Position numbers and translations under genes: made by a program
Shown here: positions 36,831-45,929 of the stretch, one piece after another
How positions within the stretch are numbered: position 1 is the stretch's first letter
Layout: each line of letters starts with the position of its first letter
The notes under the pieces: generated by a model
The model's input: the letters and a program-made list of their open reading frames with translations, nothing else
Database searches by the model: none
What the model was told of the DNA's origin: nothing
Source: Clytia hemisphaerica
Taxonomy: Eukaryota; Cnidaria; Hydrozoa; Leptothecata; Clytiidae
DNA length: 64,000 nucleotides
Assembly: GCA_902728285.1 (NCBI GenBank)
Contig: CACVBU010000185.1
Span: 1,544,845-1,608,844, forward strand
Direction of reading: 5' to 3'

Positions 36831-36944
36831 TAAATTAAGAGTTTAAGAATTTCAATAGAAAAAAGCTAAACTTTCGACACTATCAATATCATCTCAACAC
36901 CAACAATAAAGGAAAATCGCAGAATATCGTTTAACAGCAAAGCC

Positions 36945-37870
36945 GACTTTCCTTGACCAGGTCGGGTGGATTCTTGACTAGTTGGGGGGCCGGTTCTTGA
37001 CCAGGTCGGGTGGATAGTTGACCAGTTGGGGGCCGGTTCTTGACCAGGTCGGGTGGATTCTTGACTAGTTGGGGGGCAGGTCCTTGACCAGTTCGGGTGG
37101 ATAGTTGACCAGTTGGGGGGTCGGTTCTTGACCAGGTCGGGTGGATTCTTGACTAGTTGGGGGGCCGGTTCTTGACCAGTTCGGGTGGATTCTTGACCAG
37201 TTGGGGGGCAGGTCCTTGACCAGTTCGGGTGGATAGTTGACTAGTTGGGGGGGCCGGTTCTTGACCAGGTGGGTGGATTCTTGACAGTTGGGGGGCGTTC
37301 TTGACCGGTCGGGTGGATTCTTGACCAGTTGGGGGGCCGGTTCTTGACCAGGTCGGGTGGATTCTTGACCAGTTGGGGGCAGGTCCTTGACCAGTTCGGG
37401 TGGATAGTTGACCAGTTGGGGGGCCGGTTCTTGACCAGGTTCGGGTGGGATTCTTGACTAGTTGGGGGGTCGGTTCTTGACCAGTTCGAGTGGATTCTTG
37501 ACCAGTTGGGGGGCAAGTCCCTTGACCAGTTCGGGTGGATGTTAGTTGACCAGTTGGGGGGGCCGGTTCTTGACCAGGTCGGGTGGATTCTTGACTAGTT
37601 GGGGGGCCGGTTCTTGACCAGGTCGGGTGGATTCTTGACCAGTTGGGGGGCCGGTTCTTGACCAGGTCGGGTGGATAGTTGACCAGTTGGGGGGCAGGTC
37701 CTTGACCAGTTCGCGGGTAAATTCTTGACCAGAAAGTCAGATTCTTGACCAGCTGAGGGGTGGGTTCTTGACCAGGTTTTTTGTAAGATTTTACGAAATC
37801 GGGTCAGTAAAATAAGTCCCGGGTGGATTCTTGACCAGTTTCAAAAACTAGTCAAGAATCCAACCAGCGA
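36945..37870. repeat. G-rich minisatellite, alternating ~21-bp half-units
   Basis: About 20 double units alternate 'ttgaccaggtcgggtggattc' with 'ttgaccagttggggggccgg', about 43 bp per pair. Substitutions (gactagt/gaccagt, ccggt/caggt) and a few 1-2 base indels break any long frame. G is strongly biased to the plus strand, with runs of five to seven G. The right end (37855-37885) has an inverted 'actagtcaagaatccaacc' segment. It is not a CRISPR array: there are no unique spacers. Confidence 0.9.
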
Positions 37871-37954
37871 CCAGTCCAACCGGACTTGATCCGATTTTAT
37901 AGTATAATTTAAGACCCCCCCCCTTTACGGCCTGAAGCCGTTAAAAAAGGATGC

Positions 37955-38370
37955 TGTATGACCTGGAAATTTTCGATCTGTTCGCACTGATATTTAAACT
38001 GTTAGCTGGAAATTTTCGATCTGTTCGCACAGATATTTAAACTGTTAGCTGGAAATTAAGTGTCTGTTCTTTAAAGTCCTTCAATGTCGAGCTGGAATTT
38101 AGCGATCTGTTCTTATAAGATTTTGTCAGCCCTGGTAGATAAGAACAGTTAACTCGTATAAAATCAGTCACCTGGTAATTTCGTACCTGTTCTGAAAGTT
38201 TTTTTACCTCCTAGCTGGAAAAATATAACTGTTCTGAAGTAAAAATTTCTCCCCTGGAAAATGAGGAACTGTTCTTAATTTCGGGAAAATCCTTCCAGCT
38301 GGCAAATAAGAACAGATATTTGCAAATTTTAGGTCGGTGGCTGCTTCTGAAATTTTCGAAGTTAACAAGC
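37955..38370. repeat. Degenerate tandem array, ~45-60 bp units
   Basis: Two near-identical units ('ctggaaattttcgatctgtt' then 'cgcactgatatttaaactgt') are followed by five or six progressively diverged ones recognisable by 'agctggaaa' and 'ctgttcttaa'. No coding sequence. Confidence 0.7.
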
Positions 38371-38853
38371 GGGGGGGCGCTTTATTTGGCACCTAAGATG
38401 AGTAACTTTTGCGTGTTGTTAGACCTGGTCTACATCACCAATCAAACTTCATGCGATGTAAAAGGGCCTGTAAATTATGTGCAGAACTAACTCGCAGGAG
38501 ATCGATCTAGTCGGGTCTGACCGTAATATACATTGTAAAATCGATAATTACGCCAGACAAAATTTCCCAAGGTAAAGAGGTAAAACGGGAAAAATGTATT
38601 ATGTATTGAAATCAGAACCGACTGGAAGCTGCAGTGTGTGGTGTGGTGAAGCGGCGAAGCTAGCAAAACAACGAGCTACAAAAAGGTATTGGAAATGAAC
38701 TGATAAGCCTATTCTAACCAACTCTTCAACTCCTGGAAATCATTTTTTAAAGCCAATGTTCCCTAATATCTATGATGTGTGAGTTTTTATGGTCTAGTCT
38801 CTTTCTCATGACGTGATGTAGCCGTGCCGCCAGTCTGGAATTCATGCACAGTA

Positions 38854-40007
38854 CCAGACCCCCGCGCTCGATAGGATCGATCATCGGAACGGCTCGATGA
38901 CGGATCGATATGTGATCGATGGATTACTTATCGATCCGGATAGGAGATCGACGATAGAGGATCGATACTCAAGATTTTTTTTTTTTAAGCTTATGATTAG
39001 TTATCGATCTATCATCGATCGATCTATCATCGATCTTTTATCGATCTTATCGACCCTATTGACTCTTTCTAAAAATCGAGCTCTAGTATTAATCGATCTT
39101 TCTCGCTATCGATTACCTATCGACACCTATCGATTACCTATCGACACCTATCGATTACCTATCGACACCTATCGACACCTATCGACACCTATCGATTACC
39201 TATCGACACCTCTATCGATCCAATCAAAATATCGACCGTTTTTTTATATTGATTAATCGATCCATATCGATCTAATGGCGTCAAACCGGATTTACTTATC
39301 GGTACTTATCTGGCACCCGATGTAGAAATTATCTTTCGACACGCTAAGAAAGCTCTGGGAAAAGGTCGGGGAAACTTTCAACATCTGCTGTGGAAAGTTT
39401 AGATTACGGCGGAATTTCGCCTGAGCCCTAGCTCCGAACTTAAAAAAGCGGATGGGGCCGGCTTAAAAATGGCCGATATGGTACTCTCGGGTACCTAATA
39501 TAATAAGCGTCCCCCGCCCCTTAGAGCCTGAAAAATTAAATAAGCTTATTCGAGGATTTACGGGCTCGATGTATGATGGATACATGATCGATACATGATA
39601 GATGCATAATCGATTTATAATCGATGCATAATCGATAATCGATGACGAATCGATTAATGATCGATGACGAATCGATTAACGATCGATGACAAATCGATTA
39701 TAAATCGATGACGAATCGATTAACGATCGATGACGAATCGATTAACGATCGATAACGAATCGATTAACGATCGATAACGAATCGATTAATGATCGATGAC
39801 GAATCGATTAATGATCGATGACGAATCGATATACTTGATTGAAATACTAGCTCGATAATGGATCAACGAAGGATCGATACTCAAGACTTTTTAATGGCTG
39901 AATCTTCGATCGATCTCCTATCCGGATCGATAAGTAATCCATCGATCACATATCGATCCGTCATCGAGCCGTTCCGATGATCGATCCTATCGAGCGCGGG
40001 GGTCTGG
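38854..40007. mobile_element. Inverted-repeat element filled with ATCGAT tandem repeats, 6-bp ACAGTA duplication
   Basis: About 97 bp of nearly perfect terminal inverted repeat (CCAGACCCCCGCGCTCGATA inward on the left, its complement ending at 40007) is flanked by ACAGTA at 38848-38853 and 40008-40013. Inside are two different tandem arrays: 'cctatcgacacctatcgatta' units at about 39108-39215 and 'gatcgatgacgaatcgattaa' units of 21 bp at about 39600-39830. The palindrome ATCGAT occurs dozens of times. No transposase is seen. Confidence 0.85.
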
Positions 40008-40013
40008 ACAGTA

Positions 40014-43006
40014 CGCTGAATATATTCGGCGTGAGAATGTCCTCAATTGGGTGTAACCTTCTTGATCCTCAAAATATCTTTGGCGTGGCTTTTGCATGGA
40101 TTCCACACTGGCCGTGCCGTGGACCGTGCACCCAGCCCAGGCCAGGCCAGCCCCAGTTTGCAGAGTATCTATGCCAATGGCAGAAATCATTGAGATCTCG
40201 GGGGCAGAGTGTGTATCAGTTTCAAGGGCAGGGGCAAATTTTTTGATAATTTTCTGGTCTCGGGGGCAAAATCACTGAAAATTGGCCAATTTTGTTACTT
40301 TTTCTGTTTTTTTAGCAGCCTTTCTGGGTTTCTTTCTGGGACAGTCACGTGCGTTTCGTTTGGGAATGCGAAACACGAACGCGAACTACCCATGTCTAAA
40401 CTTTTCAATATATCTCCAGAACTAACAGATTTTTTGAAATTTTGTAAAAAGGTCCAAGTTCCTGAATAGGTTTTGCTATGTTCTGTGAAAAAATCATAAT
40501 CATCAGTAGGGCGGTCGGAAGTCGCGTATTTTCCCGCGTGACAAAAGAAGCGGCAACAAAAAAAGGATAAAAATAAAATTCAGAATTAAATATCTAAATG
40601 ATAAAGAAAGATATCTGCATGATTTTTCTTTTTAAAATGAAAAGAATTTATTCACCTTTATAGTGCAAAAAACCAGAAGTCTTTAACGTTCTTCGTTCAT
40701 TTGTAATCTTCGATTTTCAGAGCTTGGGTTGCCCTATTTGTTGTGAACAAGATTACGGCACCGCGAATTTGGAAAAACCATGGCTACTTTTGTTAAGATC
40801 ACGAAGGAGCAGATCGGTCCCGTAACAAATGGTTTTTTGTGTTTGAAAGATGGTAGATCAAGCTTTCTTTTGAAACCGTTCGTTCTGTGGGGTCGTGCAT
40901 TGTCTTCCAGCAAATGTAAATCAAAGAATTAAATCCAAAATTTTTGCGAAGAATCCGTCAAATTTTTATGTGGCGAAAGGTAACAGCAGAGAGTTTAGAC
41001 CTTCCTCTTTCATGCTGTGCAATTATCTTTTGTGTATCTATATCTGCTCCATTGTAAGGGAAGTTTAATGGTATAGTGACACCCGTCTCTATGGCTCGCA
41101 CTACGGAAAAACAATCTCGCCCCAAACCTCCTGCGCAGATTTTTTTGTAAAACACTTGATTTCAGTGCCGTGGACATGTTACAAGATGGTAGGAGGTTTT
41201 TGAACAGGAATCTTCAAAAAAATGGAACTTCAAAATGGAATATCTGAAAAACTACTAAATGTTGAAAGATAAGTGACCCCTCATTTTTTTTCTGAGGATA
41301 AGGGCTTTTCATTAAACTTGGTTTTACATTTTGAAAATGATTTTAGAATTTCGACTGACCCCCCTACGTAGGCCAGGTTTTAAACGCATCCACTTTGCTC
41401 TCCCTTGACCGTCATATAACGATGTAGAGTGTAAATAGAATATAAAGCGCTTTTAATTCATTAATCCCTAATCCTATCAATTCCTAAAATATGGCTCATA
41501 GTCATGATTCATTTAACTTTAAACATTTCTTTCTTCTGTTAGAAGTACCAGCAATTCAAGCTCTTTTTCTACAAATTTTGAGCAACTTTTAGGCATGAGA
41601 AAATCAAAATCTCAGGGCTTTCGGGGGCTTCGCCCCCTAAACCCCCACCAGGGCTCAGCCCAAGACCCGTGGGGGGGGGGTCAATACCCCCTGCAATTTC
41701 ACCCCCCCCCTTTTCTGCAAGCAAAACTTCTTTTGGCATGCACCTCACTTTAATCAAATAACAATTCGGCATGGACTTTGAAATTGGATGTTAGAATGAC
41801 GGTGCTCCTTTCTTCTTGATTACCTTACCTTTGATTCCCTTTGACGTGTTTCAGCAAATTCTCTGCTCACTCAACCCGTGGGGTCCGGTGTTTGACCATT
41901 TCAACAATTGAATTCCAGTCAGCCATCCTGTAAGGGAGATAAGCAGGGAGCAGTGGCTGGTCGGGAACATCTTGGAGAAATTGATGAAGTTGTTTTTTGA
42001 AGGAATTTTTGGAACATTTGGTCATGTGACGTATTTTTCTTGGTAACACATTGAATAGTCTTTGACCGGTGTCTGAAAGGCACCCCTTTCAAATGTTCTT
42101 GTTTGTTGTATTCACTGGTTTGAGGTGGCATTTTCTTCCCAGGTGTGGTTTGTATATGAATAAATACCGCCTTCCCCTTCACCATAGTTAAAATTTGGCA
42201 CCAGTTGTTTGATTATACACCATGTATATATAATTTGGACGACACAGAAACCCGACGATTTCAGGTCTGCTTATATCGCGAGCAAGCCTAGCCAGTTAAA
42301 AGGCAATATCTCAACTTTACCTGACATCAATAAAGTCAATGTAGTGTCATCTCTCGGATGTGCAAGAGCATTGGTTTTCCAAACCTAGATGTAACATACT
42401 GTACTGGTAATCGTCCAAATTCAGACCATGCTTCCCAGACACAGCAGTCTGGCAAAATTTGTCTGACAGATTTTAAATGCTTTCCTATCAAATTTATTTT
42501 CTTAAAAAGTTTTTAAATAAAAGTTTAGCGCCATTCCAATTCAGTCCTTCTTTACACTCTCTACCATTGTTGGCTACACCAAAAAACTTCACATTTTTGT
42601 TGTCCTCAACATTCTTTTGTGTTGGCCAACTCACATAGATATATCTTCTATCTACCAAGTTTTTTTGATTTTAATATTGAATATTAATAAAATTAGTAAA
42701 CATAAATTTACATGTAAGGATTTTATTGGAAAAATTTCTTTTTCTATTCAATCTAGAGAGTGAGTAAACGAGTATACAAGCCAACAAGCCTGGGTAATTT
42801 GGAAAACATCAATTAGATTTTTACACCAATGTAAAGAAAGGTAGTCACTGTTTATCCAAATTCTATTTGAGACTACTGCCTTTCTACTTTCTACTTTCTG
42901 TCAGTTCAACAGATTGGTATAATAGCTGGTTTTCATAAAGTCCATGCAACTGGTTTCTTATAAATTATTTCTTCTTATTATTCTAGAAAATCAAAATCAA
43001 AGTAAA
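40014..43006. other. Intergenic before the TMEM254 cluster
   Basis: No host gene is supported. It holds a G/C-rich mirror segment 'gggggcttcgccccctaaac' (41629-41690) of the kind found in transposon tails, and a LINE relic at 41867-42230. Short frames at 40209-40469 and 40958-41155 (minus) have no recognisable motif. Confidence 0.5.
41867..42230 (-). pseudogene. LINE reverse transcriptase C-terminal relic
   Basis: On the minus strand, frames with shifts read YTWCIIKQLVPNF, then (after a stop) an 'SKTIQCV/RLFNVLPRK' region, and finally LPRKIRHMTKCSKNSFKKQL, HQFLQDVPDQPLLPAY. The 'LPR-IR-...-FKK-LD-FL--VPDQP' pattern is the usual end of CR1/Jockey-like reverse transcriptases. It carries at least one stop and one frameshift, so it is inactive. 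Confidence 0.75.
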
Positions 43007-43372
43007 ATGAAAACTGACAAATATTTTGATAGAGGACCAATTTATGAATATGTTTTGATAATTATTGGTTTCTCTATGCTTGCATTTTTGGTTTACCATC
43101 CTGAACCTGAAATCTATTTAGGTCAATTAGGGTTTGTTGGGAAATTGCTTTTGAATTTGCATCTGAATTATCACAAGCAGTTGTATAACACATTATTCAT
43201 TTCAATTACCATTCATATTCTTGAAACCTTGTTAATTATAAAGATGGCTTACAGTTTGAATATGACAAAGTCAACAGTATTCAAGTGGGCTTTTCAAACT
43301 TGGTTCCTGGGTGTTTTATCTTTAATGAGATTGAGAAGATATCGCAAAGAAAAACTTTCTAAAGAGAAATAA
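43007..43372 (+). CDS. TMEM254-like (DUF4499) membrane protein, copy 1
   Basis: An intronless 121-residue protein starting at the second ATG of the open frame, directly after a TTATTCTAG acceptor-like site, so the 21 codons upstream are judged 5' UTR/intron. Three or four hydrophobic segments are visible: YVLIIIGFSMLAFLVY, LFISITIHILETLLII and WAFQTWFLGVLSLM. Family hallmarks are HPEPEIYL after TM1, a glycine-bearing loop, H-[IV]-x-E in the middle helix, and W-x-x-Q-T-[WF]-F-x-G near the C-terminus, followed by a basic tail (RLRRYRKEKLSKEK). Human TMEM254 is about 123 aa with the same layout. It is an integral membrane protein of unknown molecular function. AATAAA lies 70 bases after the stop, and copy 2 starts only 101 bases downstream. 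Confidence 0.85.
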   Translation: MKTDKYFDRGPIYEYVLIIIGFSMLAFLVYHPEPEIYLGQLGFVGKLLLNLHLNYHKQLYNTLFISITIHILETLLIIKMAYSLNMTKSTVFKWAFQTWFLGVLSLMRLRRYRKEKLSKEK

Positions 43373-43441
43373 ATTGATAAATTTTACGTTTTTCCTACAT
43401 ATGTCTGTGATCTGATGAGATGACTTAAATTATTTGATTAA

Positions 43442-43447
43442 AATAAA
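43442..43447 (+). terminator. Poly(A) signal between TMEM254 copies 1 and 2
   Basis: AATAAA 70 bases after the copy 1 stop and only 26 bases before the copy 2 ATG. A splice-acceptor-like TTTATTTAG follows it directly. Confidence 0.55.
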
Positions 43448-43450
43448 GAA

Positions 43451-43459
43451 TTTATTTAG
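43451..43459 (+). promoter_or_regulatory. Possible trans-splice acceptor before TMEM254 copy 2
   Basis: TTTATTTAG sits four bases after AATAAA and 14 bases before the copy 2 ATG. In organisms with spliced-leader operons, internal genes have just this order: upstream poly(A) signal, acceptor, short leader, ATG. The 101-base gap leaves little room for an independent promoter. Inferred only from position. Confidence 0.35.
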
Positions 43460-43473
43460 ATAAGATTCACAAA

Positions 43474-43821
43474 ATGTTCTACAGGTGCTCACTATTTTTA
43501 TACTTGATTTATTTTTTGATATTTGGTCCAATATTTTTTATTGCACTCCATCCAGAACCTGCTGTTTACTTGGACAATCTTGAAGTGGTTGGTCATATAT
43601 TCTTGAAAGGCCATAAAAATTATCTACTCTTATTCCAACTGGTGGCTGTAGGGACTTTGGTGGGTCATTTTCTAGAATCATTGTATGTTATAAAGCTATC
43701 TGTTGAACTTGGTTTTCCTTTCAACTCAATCATGAAATGGGCCTTTCAAACTTTTGTCCTTGGCTTTCCTTCAATGATGAAATTTAAGGAACTAAAAGTG
43801 AAGATTTTGCATGCTAGATAA
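43474..43821 (+). CDS. TMEM254-like (DUF4499) membrane protein, copy 2
   Basis: Intronless, 115 residues. It begins almost at the first membrane segment (LFLYLIYFLIFGPIFFIALH) and lacks the polar N-terminus of copies 1 and 3. Hallmarks are HPEPAVYLDNLEVVGHIF, VGHFLESLYVIKLSVELG and KWAFQTFVLGFPSMMKF. ESLYVIKL matches the corresponding helix of vertebrate TMEM254 (ESLYAI) more closely than copy 1 does. An AATAAA signal lies at 43997-44002. Same family role (unknown), likely internal-membrane localisation. Confidence 0.85.
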   Translation: MFYRCSLFLYLIYFLIFGPIFFIALHPEPAVYLDNLEVVGHIFLKGHKNYLLLFQLVAVGTLVGHFLESLYVIKLSVELGFPFNSIMKWAFQTFVLGFPSMMKFKELKVKILHAR

Positions 43822-43996
43822 TGTTTAAAATTTTTTTGAAGTTTTTTTGTAATTTTTGTTGATTTGTTTTGAAACATGTTATAAAATCTCTTTTTTATAA
43901 GAAGCTTGATTCTTATTCCAATCTGCTAAAAGGCGAATTCTTTGTTTGAAACAAATCTCTTTTCCTCTGAAATTTTAATTAAAAAAATTGTTCATT

Positions 43997-44002
43997 AATA
44001 AA
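43997..44002 (+). terminator. Candidate poly(A) signal for TMEM254 copy 2
   Basis: AATAAA 176 bases downstream of the copy 2 stop in AT-rich sequence. Confidence 0.45.
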
Positions 44003-44347
44003 CAGACCTGGACGGACTCAAAAGTTTTAAAAATATTAAGTTATTATAAATTCTTGATCATTAATTTATCAGTCTAAGGGAATTTTCTATTTTATAAAAA
44101 AAATGATTTTAATCATTTAATAATTACATCAATTCTTTATATATATTTTGATAATTTAATATTTTGAAAATGATATTTTATACCACATGTTAATTCTACA
44201 TTTTGATCTAAAAATTAATCTTTTCTTTGTTTCCTTTGTTTGCTTTAAGCTTACTCGGCCAAATCAAAAGACATCTGTTTGATAGGATTCTTTACATTAA
44301 TTACAGTATCATCATTCTTATATATATTTTTAGTGTAGCAAAAAGGT

Positions 44348-44785
44348 ATGGAGGAACTCAATACAGGCAGACGACCTAAGAAAGAAAAGAAAGAAGAGTC
44401 TCCTGAGGATGCAATAGACCCTGAATTTTTTGTTCGTGTTTCTTTTCACAAATTTTTAGCCATATCTTTGGGACTGGCTTTGTATGCTTTCTTATGTTTT
44501 CATCCTTCCCCGGAATCATATTTGGACAGAATGGGCGGACCTGGACAACGACTTCAATATCTCCGCGAAAATTATATGATACATATGAGAATTGGAATGT
44601 TTATTGCTATACTGTTACATATTATTGAGGCATTGTATGCTATTAAACTTGCGACTCAACTTGGTTTGACACAGGAAACCATCCAAAAGTGGGCCATTCA
44701 AACAGGAATGATGGGTTACTCATCTCTGCAAGATCTTATCAAATATCATGATGAGAAAGTGGTACAAAAGCAAAAACGAGAGTAA
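44348..44785 (+). CDS. TMEM254-like (DUF4499) membrane protein, copy 3
   Basis: Intronless, 145 residues, with a charged N-terminal extension (GRRPKKEKKEESPEDAIDPE) absent from copies 1-2. Membrane segments and hallmarks: AISLGLALYAFLCFHPSPESYL, HIIEALYAIKLATQLGL, KWAIQTGMMGYSSL, then a charged tail ending KQKRE. The arrangement (HP-x-P-E-x-Y-L, then E-[AS]-L-Y-[AV]-I-K-L, then K-W-A-x-Q-T) is shared with the other copies, so the trio arose by tandem duplication. It is the most hydrophilic and the longest. A TTTTTAGTGTAG acceptor-like tract lies just upstream of the ATG. Confidence 0.85.
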   Translation: MEELNTGRRPKKEKKEESPEDAIDPEFFVRVSFHKFLAISLGLALYAFLCFHPSPESYLDRMGGPGQRLQYLRENYMIHMRIGMFIAILLHIIEALYAIKLATQLGLTQETIQKWAIQTGMMGYSSLQDLIKYHDEKVVQKQKRE

Positions 44786-45929
44786 TTTTTTATATGGACT
44801 ACTAACATTTTCTTAACTTTAACTTATTTACAGGATTTTTTTCTATTGAATATTTAGCATTTTTATACCTCTAGTATTTATTTTTACAGGACTATAAGAT
44901 TGTTCTCCATTTAGAAGTTCCAGTTTACAATTCAACATAATAATTTTATAAATCATATCCGATGTGATGGATACTTGTTTTTAACTTTTCCAATTTACAG
45001 TGTTATTTTGTTTTCTGATCCTTTTAAAGAATTAAAAAGTTTCACTAAAATAGTATTACTGAATGTTAGTCGTCAGTCGTGCCAAAATTACTTGAATCTG
45101 ATTGGTTTAATAAAGGAGTGAAATTAATTGTTAGTTGCATTATTACCACTTTTTGTACTCTACGACAGGGGACACTTTGGCCCCCCTCTTATTCCTTTCT
45201 CTCACACACCTTTTGTAACAATAAAGTAACTTAACTTCATTATTAAAAAAAAACAAAGAAACTTCGCATTGTAGTAGATTCTTATTAAAAATCGCACTGC
45301 AACAGCTTCTTTTTCGACTAAAGAAGAGAGAGGTTTTTCGAATGTTTGTAAACAAAAAAAGTTGGAGTCTCTTTCAATAGAAAAGTAAGAAAGGAGAAAA
45401 TACCATAATTTTTTTCTTTTGTTACTCGTGATTAATCGTTTGAGGGGTAATCAGATGGTTTGAGATTTTTTGCCTGAAGAAACCCTCTGTGGTTTTGAGT
45501 AATATCGCAAAGTATTTTTGTCTAACTATATTCTAAAGTTGAGATATCACAATTTAAAATTTCTGAAAATGGGTTCTCACACGGTTCTAAGTTGAAATTC
45601 TATTGTTTTTTACTCAAAGTAAAAAAATAGTAACTTAATTATCTCGATTTTGGGAAGTATTTAGGGGAAAATATTTCGAGGTTTTGCTCAGGAGGACAAT
45701 AGAGGGATTTCACATGCCAAATATCCCAAACCACCTGATTATCCCTTTAATTGCACTCCAAAACATACCATTACTAGTAAGTCAAGCAACACTTAACTAT
45801 CAGAGTGATTCTGTAATCTTTCTGCAACACTTTGTTTGATACAGTTATTATATAATTTGTTTTTCTTCTTAGGGATTTAACTCCTTAATAAGCAAAAATT
45901 AAAAGTGAAACTAAAAGAAATCAATAATT
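44786..45929. other. Intergenic between TMEM254 copy 3 and SZT2
   Basis: No gene. A MITE-like inverted pair lies at 45440-45748. The SZT2 leader follows a TTTTCTTCTTAG tract at about 45860-45872, a good splice acceptor about 58 bases before the SZT2 ATG, so the 5' UTR is probably spliced (cis or trans). Confidence 0.5.
45440..45748. mobile_element. MITE, GGGGTAATCAGATGGTTTG ends
   Basis: 'Gaggggtaatcagatggttt' near the left end is mirrored by 'aaaccacctgattatccctt' near the right end, about 25 bp with three mismatches. Non-coding interior. No target duplication is evident. Confidence 0.55.

Noticed and set aside
36945..37870. Regular repeats resembling a CRISPR array, and a Pro/Trp/Ser-rich frame at 37241-37516 (minus)
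   Set aside because: There are no unique spacers and the genome is animal. The frame is just the translated minisatellite.
38897..39256. 119-codon frame rich in IDRS/YRLPIDT repeats
   Set aside because: It is the translation of ATCGAT tandem repeats inside the inverted-repeat element.
40209..41155. Short frames (for example NISPELTDFLKFCKKVQVPE) as possible exons
   Set aside because: No consistent splice partners or recognisable domain. Left as intergenic.
42944..43006. Upstream ATG of TMEM254 copy 1
   Set aside because: The 21 extra residues span a TTATTCTAG acceptor-like site and are not matched in the paralogs.
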